Below are positions 1 to 8,500 of a stretch of 14,491 bases of DNA, one piece after another (the first letter of the stretch is position 1; every line of letters begins with the position of its first letter). Source of the stretch: Gammaproteobacteria bacterium (lineage in GTDB: Bacteria > Pseudomonadota > Gammaproteobacteria > Coxiellales > Coxiellaceae). The notes below the pieces were generated by a model, which was given only the letters and a program-made list of their open reading frames with translations, was not told the DNA's origin and did no database searches. Location of the stretch: assembly GCA_021774015.1 (NCBI GenBank), contig JAJFJO010000206.1, positions 1 to 14,491 of the forward strand, given 5' to 3'. Made by a program: the position numbers and the translations under genes.

Positions 1-2297
1 TCACCTTCATAAATCACCACATTATCGCGCAAGACACGGATAGGTAAGTGGCGTTTCATCGTACCTTCAACAACCATACAACCCGCAATCGCACCCAGCT
101 TAGAAGAACGGAACACATCACGCACCTCTGCAAGCCCAACAATGCGCTCTTGAAATTCAGGAGACAGCAAACCACTCATCGCCGCTTTCACTTCATCGAT
201 AAGGTCGTAAATAATACTGTAATAACGCAGTTCCACACCCTCAGCTTCAACTAGCTGGCGCGCTTTAACATCAGCACGAACATTAAAACCAATAACAACG
301 GCATTTGACGCAATGGCTAGATTAACATCGGAACCAGTAATACCACCAACAGCACTCGCAATGATATTAACTTTTACATCTTTCGTTGATAATTTATTTA
401 AAGCATCGACAATCGCCTCCAAGGAACCCTGTACATCTGTCTTTAGCAAAACATTCAATTGCGCTTGTTTAGCTTCACCCATTTGATCCAGCAAGCTTTC
501 AAGCGATGCGGATTGCTTCTTAGCTAGTCGGACATCTCGATATTTACCCTGACGGAAGGTAGCAATTTCTCTCGCTTTACGCTCATCCTGCACAACCATC
601 ACTTCATCACCAGCAACCGGCGTACCAGATAAACCCAATACCTCAACCGGCATAGAAGGGCCAACTTGTTCTTGAGCCAAACCATCATCACCAATCATGG
701 CGCGGACACGACCAAACTCACGCCCTGCTAATAAAATATCACCGCGTTTCAACTGACCTGACAACACAAGCACTGTCGCTACAGGGCCGCGACCTTTGTC
801 TAAGCGAGACTCAACAACCAAACCGCGAGCGGGGCCTTGTGCAACAGATTTCAATTCAAGCACTTCTGCCTGTAATAAAACACGATCCAGTAGCTCATCA
901 ACTCCTTCACCAGTTTTAGCTGATATGTGTTGAAACATCACATCACCGCCCCACTCTTCAGAAATAATATCATGTTGAGATAGTTCTGTTTTCACACGAT
1001 CAGGATCCGCTTCTTCTTTATCTATTTTATTTACAGCAACTACAATCGGCACACCCGCTGCTTTTGAGTGTTGAATGGCTTCAATCGTTTGCGGTTTCAC
1101 ACCATCATCTGCGGCAACAACAAGAATCACAATATCCGTACATTGAGCACCACGCGCACGCATCGCTGTAAATGCCTCGTGTCCCGGTGTATCTAAGAAA
1201 GTAATATCGCCTTTGTCCGCTTCAACATGATAAGCTCCGATATGCTGAGTGATACCACCCGCTTCACCACTAGTCACTTTCGTACGGCGAATATAGTCTA
1301 ATAAAGAGGTTTTACCATGATCCACATGCCCCATCACTGTCACGATAGGCGCTCGCGCTTCTGCCTCTGCATCGATCGTTGTAACAGATTGAATTAAACC
1401 CTCTTCAAAATCACTTTCTTTAAGCAACTTGGGTGTATGACCCATCTCTTCAACAACAATAGCCGCTGTTTCTTGATCCAGCATTTGGTTAATAGTGACC
1501 ATAGCGCCCATTTTCATCATGACTTTAATCACTTCAGCCGCTTTAATAGACATCTTTTGCGCAAGATCTGCCACCGTAATAGATTCAGGGACAACAATCT
1601 CTCGAGATGCAATTTCTGTTGGCTTCGCAAAATCTTGCGTTAACGCCGTAGCATTTGCATTTGCGCTCGCCCTGGATTTTTTCTTGCGTCGAGCTCCGCT
1701 ACGACCTGGCATTTGTAGCTCTTCACGGTCACCCGTATATTTTTTATGACGACGCGTGCGCGAATCACGACGCGCACCTTTTTGCTCTGAATCTTCTTTT
1801 TTTGCATCTTTGGCTGGTTTTGGTTTTGGCTTTGTCTCTGATTTAACTTCTTCAACCACGCTTTCTTCAGCTGATTGCTCAACAACTTTTTCTTCTGTAA
1901 CTACTGTCTCTGTCGCAGTAACTTCTGGACTCGCCACTTCTTCAACTACTGCAGTTTCTGGTTCTACTACCGCTACTTCAGCCTCAACTTCCTGCTCTTC
2001 TTCAGCCGACGGTTTTACGAAGGTACGTTTCTTACGAAATTCTACGTTGACACTTTTTTTACCAGCTTTGACAACACCAACACTCTTACGTTTCAAGGTA
2101 ATTTTTTTACGCTCTTTTGCAGGCTCCTGCCCACCATGACTGCGGCGCAAGAACATTAACAGTTTGCGTTTTTCTTCTGCGGTAATGCTTTGCCCAGCAT
2201 CAGATACATCAACACCAGCCTCACGCAACTGATCCAAAAGTTTCTCAGGCGTGGTGCGAACCAAATCTGCAAGTTGTTTGATGCTGACATCAGTCAT
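1..2297 (-). CDS. infB: Translation initiation factor IF-2 (C-terminus cut by the window edge)
   Basis: This GTPase brings fMet-tRNA to the 30S subunit and promotes 50S joining in the cytoplasm. About 765 codons are visible. The reading frame is still open at base 1, ending near the conserved NVVIYEGE region, so by comparison with E. coli IF-2 roughly 50 residues are missing. The start at 2297 begins MTDVSIKQLADLV, a typical IF2_N domain (residues 1-55). A long linker follows, first acidic and then Lys/Arg-rich (about 60-230), then a second IF2_N-like helical segment (about 245-305). The GTPase domain shows G1 GHVDHGKT at 323-330, G3 DTPGHE at 369-374 and G4 NKID at 423-426. An AGGGGA ribosome binding site lies 7 bases before the ATG and overlaps the nusA stop codon, which suggests coupled translation. 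Identification is secure. Confidence 0.97.
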   Translation of the reverse strand, partial: MTDVSIKQLADLVRTTPEKLLDQLREAGVDVSDAGQSITAEEKRKLLMFLRRSHGGQEPAKERKKITLKRKSVGVVKAGKKSVNVEFRKKRTFVKPSAEEEQEVEAEVAVVEPETAVVEEVASPEVTATETVVTEEKVVEQSAEESVVEEVKSETKPKPKPAKDAKKEDSEQKGARRDSRTRRHKKYTGDREELQMPGRSGARRKKKSRASANANATALTQDFAKPTEIASREIVVPESITVADLAQKMSIKAAEVIKVMMKMGAMVTINQMLDQETAAIVVEEMGHTPKLLKESDFEEGLIQSVTTIDAEAEARAPIVTVMGHVDHGKTSLLDYIRRTKVTSGEAGGITQHIGAYHVEADKGDITFLDTPGHEAFTAMRARGAQCTDIVILVVAADDGVKPQTIEAIQHSKAAGVPIVVAVNKIDKEEADPDRVKTELSQHDIISEEWGGDVMFQHISAKTGEGVDELLDRVLLQAEVLELKSVAQGPARGLVVESRLDKGRGPVATVLVLSGQLKRGDILLAGREFGRVRAMIGDDGLAQEQVGPSMPVEVLGLSGTPVAGDEVMVVQDERKAREIATFRQGKYRDVRLAKKQSASLESLLDQMGEAKQAQLNVLLKTDVQGSLEAIVDALNKLSTKDVKVNIIASAVGGITGSDVNLAIASNAVVIGFNVRADVKARQLVEAEGVELRYYSIIYDLIDEVKAAMSGLLSPEFQERIVGLAEVRDVFRSSKLGAIAGCMVVEGTMKRHLPIRVLRDNVVIYEG

Positions 2298-2308
2298 ATG
2301 TTGTTCCC

Positions 2309-3805
2309 CTAGCCTTCCTCTTTTTCAAACCATGGTGCACGAGCTGACATAATAAGTTTTGCTGCCAACTCATCATCGACACTCATTACTTCAACTAATT
2401 CGTCCACAGATTGATCTGCTAAATCTTCGCGAGTCACAATCCCAGCGCCCACACATTGAAAAGCCAGTTCTTTAGTCATGCCTTCAACTTCATATAAGTC
2501 ATCAGCCGGCTTCAGGTCCGCCTTTTCTTCTTCACTCGCAATCTCTTGCGTCAGTAATACATCACTCGCTCTACGTTGCAATTCTTCAACGATGTCATCA
2601 TCAAAGCCATCAACCTCAAGTAATTCCTCTGCAGGCACATAAGCGATTTCTTCCAAGGAAGTAAAACCCTCAGCAACTAGTACCTCAGCGATTTCTTCAT
2701 CCACACCTAACTTCTCAACAAACACTTTCTTATGTTCGTGAACTTCCGTTTCTTGTTTGGAGGACGCTTCATCTTCAGACATCACATTCAAAGTCCAACC
2801 CGTCAGCTCGCTAGCAAGACGAATATTTTGACCTGCACGACCAATCGCTTGTGACAACTGATCTTCCGTCACCGCAATATCCATCGTGTGTGATTCTTCA
2901 TCGACAACAATAGAAGCCACTTCAGCAGGAGACATAGAATTAATCACCAATTGCGCAGGGTTATCATCCCATAAGACAATATCTATACGCTCACCACCTA
3001 ATTCATTCGATACTGCTTGTACACGAGAGCCCCGCATACCAACACAAGCACCGATAGGGTCAATACGACCGTCATTGGTTTTTACAGCAATTTTAGCGCG
3101 CGAACCTGCATCACGTGCAGCCGCCTTAATTTCTATTACTTCTTCGCTAATTTCTGGCACTTCAATTTTAAAAAGTTCGATTAACATTTGTGGGTGTGTG
3201 CGGCTCACAAGCAATTGAGGACCACGCTTTTCTTCACGCACAGCATGCAAATAAGCACGCAAGCGATCATTCATACGAAATGATTCACGTGGAATCATGT
3301 CTTCACGCATCAATAACGCTTCTGCATTTTCACCCATGTCTAGAATAATATGCTCACGTGTTACACGCTTAACAATACCAATCAGTAACTCGCCAATACG
3401 TTTTTCATAATTTTTCACAATTTTAGCGCGTTCAGCTTCACGGACTTTTTGTATGATAACTTGCTTCGCTTGTTGGGCAGCAATTCGACCAAATTCAATG
3501 GACTCAACCGGCTCTTCTACCACATCATTCACAGCAAGCTCAGGGTCAATTTCATGTGCTTTTTCTAGGGTGATTTCCGCATCAGGATTTTCAAGGTCCT
3601 CTTCATTTTCGATGACAGTCCACGTGCGAAATGTTTCATATTCACCTGTTTTACGATCAATAGCGACACGCAAAGTAACTTCTTCTGCATAACGTTTAGC
3701 AGTGACCGCTGCCAATGCAATTTCGATTGCTTCAATAATGACTTCTTCATCCACTCCACGCTCATTCGACATGGCTTTCACAACTAACAAAATATCTTTA
3801 TTCAT
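2309..3805 (-). CDS. nusA: Transcription termination/antitermination factor NusA
   Basis: NusA binds RNA polymerase and nascent RNA and modulates pausing, intrinsic termination and antitermination. The 498 residues match the E. coli length (495). The order is an N-terminal polymerase-binding domain (about 1-125) starting MNKDILLVVKAMSNE, an S1 domain (about 135-200), and KH1 with a GMRGSR signature near 256-261. KH2 follows with AIGRAGQNIRLA near 320-331, then two C-terminal acidic helix-hairpin-helix repeats (about 360-425 and 435-490). The presence of both AR repeats is typical of gammaproteobacteria. The start lies 2 bases after the rimP stop, with AAAGGG about 10 bases upstream inside the end of rimP. 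It sits in the rimP-nusA-infB operon downstream of an intrinsic terminator, a site where NusA could influence its own expression (inference). Confidence 0.98.
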   Translation of the reverse strand: MNKDILLVVKAMSNERGVDEEVIIEAIEIALAAVTAKRYAEEVTLRVAIDRKTGEYETFRTWTVIENEEDLENPDAEITLEKAHEIDPELAVNDVVEEPVESIEFGRIAAQQAKQVIIQKVREAERAKIVKNYEKRIGELLIGIVKRVTREHIILDMGENAEALLMREDMIPRESFRMNDRLRAYLHAVREEKRGPQLLVSRTHPQMLIELFKIEVPEISEEVIEIKAAARDAGSRAKIAVKTNDGRIDPIGACVGMRGSRVQAVSNELGGERIDIVLWDDNPAQLVINSMSPAEVASIVVDEESHTMDIAVTEDQLSQAIGRAGQNIRLASELTGWTLNVMSEDEASSKQETEVHEHKKVFVEKLGVDEEIAEVLVAEGFTSLEEIAYVPAEELLEVDGFDDDIVEELQRRASDVLLTQEIASEEEKADLKPADDLYEVEGMTKELAFQCVGAGIVTREDLADQSVDELVEVMSVDDELAAKLIMSARAPWFEKEEG

Positions 3806-3807
3806 AG

Positions 3808-4272
3808 CTAAGTACCCTTTGATAAATCAGGAACTAAACGTGCCTTATCGATGTTCTTAAACATCAATGGACATAACTCTTGCTCACTCAAACGTAACTG
3901 AATTACGTCACCTTCAATTGCCTCAATAACACCTGTAAAGTTACGCCGTTCACCCACCGGAATGCGCAACCGAACCATTGCCTTGCTGCCAACAAACCGC
4001 TGAAAGTGTTCCAGCGTAAATAATGGCCGATCTAGACCTGGCGACGATACTTCAAGGACATACTTGCCTTTAATCGCATCTTCCACATCCAAAACAGACC
4101 CTATTTGTCGACTTGCTTTGGTGCAATCATCAAGGTTCACCCCATTAGGGCCATCGATAAAGACTCGTAATAAGCCCTTATGTGCACCAGATTGCCACTC
4201 GCAACCAACAAATTCGTATCCCAATGCTTCAACAGCTGAGCCAACAATTTTCTGTAGTTCAACAGCCTGCAT
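3808..4272 (-). CDS. rimP: Ribosome maturation factor RimP
   Basis: RimP assists late maturation of the 30S subunit in the cytoplasm. The 154 residues are close to the usual length. An N-terminal alpha/beta domain occupies about residues 1-85 and ends in the family hallmark VSSPGLDRPL. A C-terminal SH3-like beta domain follows (about 86-150, including FTGVIEAIEGDVIQLRL). The ATG at 4272 has a GGAGG ribosome binding site 4 bases upstream, within GGTGGAGG. The gene is first of rimP-nusA-infB, which matches the conserved metY-rimP-nusA-infB order. A strong intrinsic terminator ends only 26 bases upstream, and I see no convincing promoter between it and the start. Expression therefore presumably depends on read-through from the tRNA promoter or on a weak promoter I could not identify. 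Confidence 0.96.
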   Translation of the reverse strand: MQAVELQKIVGSAVEALGYEFVGCEWQSGAHKGLLRVFIDGPNGVNLDDCTKASRQIGSVLDVEDAIKGKYVLEVSSPGLDRPLFTLEHFQRFVGSKAMVRLRIPVGERRNFTGVIEAIEGDVIQLRLSEQELCPLMFKNIDKARLVPDLSKGT

Positions 4273-4298
4273 GGAGCCTCCACCTTATTTCAGCCAAT

Positions 4299-4322
4299 AA
4301 AAAAGGGCTCAAGGCCCTGTTT
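4299..4322 (-). terminator. Intrinsic terminator between tRNA-fMet and rimP
   Basis: Read on the minus strand, a perfect 5-bp GC-rich stem AGGGC/GCCCT (4314-4318 with 4304-4308) encloses a 5-base loop and runs directly into TTTTTT (4304-4299). An A-rich stretch opposite the U-tract could lengthen the stem. It starts about 15 bases past the encoded CCA of the tRNA, so it would end the tRNA transcript. Because rimP-nusA-infB follow immediately, it probably acts as a partial terminator or attenuator rather than a full stop (inference). The GC core is symmetrical, but the plus strand has no gene running into it. Confidence 0.85.
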
Positions 4323-4337
4323 TATATAAAAAAACTC

Positions 4338-4414
<77 letters not shown>

Positions 4415-4426
4415 TCGTGAGGACGT

Positions 4427-4455
4427 ATAATAGTAGTATTTAATCCAAAACTCAA
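4427..4455 (-). promoter_or_regulatory. Sigma70-type promoter for the tRNA-fMet gene
   Basis: On the minus strand a -35 box TTGAGT (4455-4450) is followed by exactly 17 bases and a -10 box TATTAT (4432-4427), close to consensus in sequence and spacing. The start point would fall near 4420, giving a leader of only a few bases before the tRNA 5' end at 4414. The stretch between the -10 box and the tRNA is GC-richer (CGTCCTC), as is often seen for stringently controlled stable-RNA promoters, but that control is inference. It probably also supplies read-through transcription to rimP-nusA-infB. Confidence 0.8.
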
Positions 4456-4714
4456 GGGTTATTGTCTTCCTTACGCCATGAATTAACGGGCATCTAAAAC
4501 GTTAAATGACACAAGGCAAAAAGGTCTCCGAGAAAGATATCTCATATTAACACCCTCAGCTGAAAAAACCACAAAACCAAACTCGATCAATCTTAACACT
4601 GTACATACAAGCCGCAAGTTAGAATAAACACAAAAAGCAACCTCTACCTATTTACATTAAAGAGTCATTTCACTGTTGGTTTTAGATAGATGCATAAACC
4701 AAAGCATTCAATAG
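4456..4714. other. Non-coding spacer between the biosynthetic operon and the tRNA promoter
   Basis: This AT-rich stretch has no open frame with a recognisable product on either strand, no RNA gene that I recognise and no clear terminator for the operon that ends at 4715. The only structure is a 7-bp inverted repeat at 4676-4702 (TTGGTTT/AAACCAA with a 13-base loop) just after the SDR stop codon. It is AT-rich and lacks a following T-run on the minus strand, so it is at best a weak hairpin. Transcription from the operon may therefore run on toward the tRNA and rimP (inference). Confidence 0.55.
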
Positions 4715-5554
4715 CTAAAATCCTACCTTACTTCTCAAAAGTCTATCAAACAAACGATCCCCCAACCACTTACGTGCATGTATGTATAGCTTCGCATATT
4801 TTCCAGCAGTATATCGAGTTTTAGGTTTAGAAGATTTTATTGCTTTTATTAAACAGTTCGTAATTACACTTGGGTTCGATGCAAAACCTGGTCTATACGT
4901 TTTTTTTGTAGCAAGAATAACAGCTCTAACAAGTGAGTAATAAAAACCACCTTCAGAAGATTTATCAAGATTTTTCAACATAACTTCATCAAATCCTGTT
5001 TTAATTATGCCTGGCTCAATAATGACCACAGGAATATTAAATTGATAAAGCTCCAGACGCAAACAATCAGACCACGCCTCTAAAGCGTACTTACTTGCAT
5101 GATACCAACAACCAAGTGGAGTATACATTCGGCCAGCCATTGATGATATATTGATAATTCTACCACTACGTTTTCTTCGCATCGCTGGCAGTAATTGTTG
5201 TGTAAGTTGCGCCAACCCAAATAAGTTAACTTCAAACTGATAGCGTGCATCAGCAATATTAATATCTTCCATTGCGCCAAAAAGGGCAAAACCTGCATTA
5301 TTAATAAGCACATCAACAGAATCATGTTTTTCTTGTATTTTTTTTACTCCTAAATCAATACTCTCTGCATCAGTAATGTCCATAGAGACAATAATAGCAC
5401 CAAGCTCTTCAAGATCTTTCATCAGCTCAATACGACGCGCACATGCATACACAGTATAATGGCGCAGCAATAAAGCTTTAGCAAAACTTTTACCCAACCC
5501 CGATGAGGCTCCAGTAATTACAGCTACACATCCATTCGCTCTCACCTCAACCAT
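4715..5554 (-). CDS. Short-chain dehydrogenase/reductase of the polyketide operon
   Basis: A classical SDR oxidoreductase of 279 residues using NAD(P)H. The dinucleotide motif TGASSGLG lies near residues 14-21, the structural INNAG motif near 87-91, and the catalytic Ser (NISSMAG) and YHASK Tyr/Lys follow. An Arg pair after the second beta strand (ACARR) suggests NADPH preference. I chose the ATG at 5554: AAGGA lies 8 bases upstream and the ATG is 1 base after the PKS stop. An in-frame ATG at 5617 would add 21 residues overlapping the PKS end, with no family match there. As last gene of the operon, it could reduce the beta-keto group, since the PKS has no ketoreductase, or the aldehyde released by the PKS reductase domain. 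Sequence alone cannot decide which; a stand-alone fatty-chain dehydrogenase is also possible. Confidence 0.9.
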   Translation of the reverse strand: MVEVRANGCVAVITGASSGLGKSFAKALLLRHYTVYACARRIELMKDLEELGAIIVSMDITDAESIDLGVKKIQEKHDSVDVLINNAGFALFGAMEDINIADARYQFEVNLFGLAQLTQQLLPAMRRKRSGRIINISSMAGRMYTPLGCWYHASKYALEAWSDCLRLELYQFNIPVVIIEPGIIKTGFDEVMLKNLDKSSEGGFYYSLVRAVILATKKTYRPGFASNPSVITNCLIKAIKSSKPKTRYTAGKYAKLYIHARKWLGDRLFDRLLRSKVGF

Positions 5555-5555
5555 T

Positions 5556-8500
5556 TTATCTTTCCTTTTCAACACAATTAGTTTCAGGAAAAAAATCACA
5601 CCGAATAAAGTAATCAATGTATTTTTGCAACATTACTTCCGAAACAGCTAATGATCGCACAAAATCTTCACCAAATAATGCAAGCGTTCGTTGATTGTCA
5701 ATTGGAAGACTATCACTAAACTTATCTATATGTTCCAATAGCGGCAAAATAGCCAATAAAACTTCATCAAGATTTTCTTTGTTATTATTTACTATATCAA
5801 ACCATGCTTCTTTAGAGACTACTTTAAAACTATAACCCGATGGCTTTAGTGCCTTCAATAAATCTACAAAATCGATATCATTTGGATTACGAATATGTAA
5901 ATTTAGACTTGCATCCCCGCCATTAACAATAGTATCACTAACCATATAGGAAACTTTATTGACAGGGGTTAAATTCACTTTGATTGGTATATTTGGAAAA
6001 GCATTAACCACCAATCCGACTCTTATCAAATTCCATAAAAAATCTTTTTGCTGACAAATGCCTGTGCTGCTGTCACCAGCAATACGATCAATACGGTAAA
6101 TATTGACTGGCAAACCATAATTTCTCGCTTGCTCAAAAATTCTCTCTGCCATAAATTTTGTTTTGCCATAACCCAAAAGAATGTCATTAAAATACGCTGG
6201 CTTGCAATCCTCATCAACAACACCAGGGTCAAGATAATCCTTATCTGAAAAAACTGCAACCGAAGATATAAAGTGTATTTTTTTTAATTTTGTGTTTGTA
6301 GCAATCTTTATTAACTCATAACAACTACTAACATTTGCAGATTCAAGATCGGAATATCTAGAAAGATAACTGACTCTGGCACCATTATGGACAATGATAT
6401 CTACTTTAGAAGACAATGCTGTATAGTTTTTATTTGATAAGCCACATTTAGATTTCTCTAAATCCCCAAGTACAATAGTGACACGCGACCAGTCAACTTG
6501 TTGACTTAAATCATAATTCTCAAGATTAACCAGAAGCTTTTTGGTTGCTTGTTTTTTAGTTTTGGCTCGAATTAAGCAATAAATGTGTGCTGATGTTTCT
6601 TGCAACAATGAAGCTAACAAATGACACCCTAGGAACCCACTAGCACCGGTCAGCAAAATATTCTCAATCGAAGTAGACTTCATCAACAACCCAATATCAA
6701 AGTGCTCAAGTTCTGCCAAATCATTATTTAAGCTTGGCATGATTAATGTATTTTTTTTATCGTTGAACATCAGGGCTTGAGTCAATTCAAAAATACTAGA
6801 TTCTTCAGATAACATTGAAAATGTTATTTTGATTTGATATTCACTTTCAAGAAAATTTATGAATTTAACAAAACTAATAGAATCAAATCCATACTCTTTA
6901 AAAGGTCTATTTATATTTATATATTTTGCTGGAATTTTTAAAATCTCCATCACAGCATAGCTCAGTTTATCATGCAAAATTGTTGCTGCCTGGCCTTGAT
7001 CATTTTCCATAACACTGGTTACTCCGCTTTGTTGAGACTCCAGCTCCTGAACAAATGGATATGTTGGCAGTGAAATAATGCGTCTAGGGTCATTTTTATA
7101 AAAAGCATTCCAATCAACGTGATAGCCATCAACGTATAATTGGGCAATATTTTCAAGTACTTCAATAAATTCCTTAGTTTTGTTAGATAAATCAGAGTTG
7201 ATAATTTGATCCACACAAAACTTGAGAAAATTTTGCTGAGTTAATTGGTTATTGCTCTTTAAATTTGATTTTTGACTAAAGCAACGCTCCATATTCACAC
7301 CATCCACAATATCGAGCATCATGCTTTTAAGGTCACCTATACTTGTTACAACTACTGCGATTCGCTCTTCAAAATCACTACGTCCATAATTCATTGTATA
7401 GCTAATAGCTGCTAATTTTTCTTCATCATGATCATTTATATTATGGTTATTCAACCACTCAGACATATCCACTAATTTTTGAAGTAAATTTGCACGATCT
7501 TTGGCAGAAAATGTCACCAAATATGCAGGCTTAGTAATATCTAAAGACACTCTTTTATCCGCATATTCTGAAACAACAATATGGCAATTAGTGCCGCTAA
7601 ACCCAAAAGAATTAATGGCGCATAGCCGTGCTGCACTACCCTGCTTCTCCCAGGGTTCACACTCAGTATTAACATAAAAAGGACTGTTTTCAAGATGAAT
7701 TAACGAACTTGATTCTTTATAGTTAATCATAGGAACTAACATTTTATTTTGTAGTTGCAGCAATACTTTAATAAGACTCACTACACCAGCAGCCATACTA
7801 GTATGCCCTATATTTGGTTTTAGAGAACCCAGCGCACAAAATTGATGCTTATCAGTATATTCTTGAAACGACTGAGTAAGTGCCGCCACCTCTATTGAGT
7901 CACCAAGAGGTGTTCCAGTTCCTTGAGTTTCGATGAATGAAATATTACCAGGATCAATATTAAATTTTTTATAAACATCCATTTGCAATTTGCACTGAGC
8001 ATCTTTACTGGGTGCCGTAATCCCGTTCGTTTTGCCATTTTGATTTACACCACTTCCCTTGATAACACCAAAAATATGGTCACCATCATGTAAGGCTTTT
8101 GTGAGTTTCTTTAATACAACAACACCAACACCTTCACCAAGAACCATACCATCAGCTTCAACACCCATTGAGCTGCAGCGTCCACTTGGTGATAGCATGT
8201 TTAACTGACTCGCATGAATAAAAAGATTTGGTGTGTTATACATACTAATACCTCCTGCCAACACCATATCCACCTCATCACTTAAAAGGCTCTGCACCCC
8301 TAAGTGAACAGCAACAAGGGAGGAAGAGCAAGCGGTATCTACTGCCAAACTTGCACCATTCAAGTTCAGATGGTATGCAATTCTCGCTGCAAGAATTGCA
8401 TTTGAATTGCCTGTTAATGTACCCGCTGGTTGATCACTCGTTGCAACACCAACAAAAACACTACAACGCACACCTTGTAAATTTTCAGGAGAATATCCAC

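Noticed and set aside
1437..2159. Several plus-strand and out-of-phase open frames within infB
   Set aside because: They are low-complexity readings opposite the repetitive acidic/basic linker of IF-2. No ribosome binding site or family resemblance is apparent, and the minus-strand IF-2 frame is unambiguous.
4273..4310. A promoter for rimP (TTGAGC inside the terminator with an AT-rich -10)
   Set aside because: The -10 candidate is poor and the -35 is formed by the terminator stem. The resulting leader would hardly hold the ribosome binding site.
4676..4702. Inverted repeat TTGGTTT/AAACCAA as the terminator of the biosynthetic operon
   Set aside because: The stem is AT-rich, the loop is 13 bases and there is no T-run after it on the minus strand. 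It is noted only as a weak hairpin.
5555..5617. An upstream ATG extending the SDR by 21 residues into the PKS gene
   Set aside because: The extension overlaps the PKS coding end and is out of line with SDR N-termini. The ATG at 5554 has a good ribosome binding site and follows the PKS stop directly.
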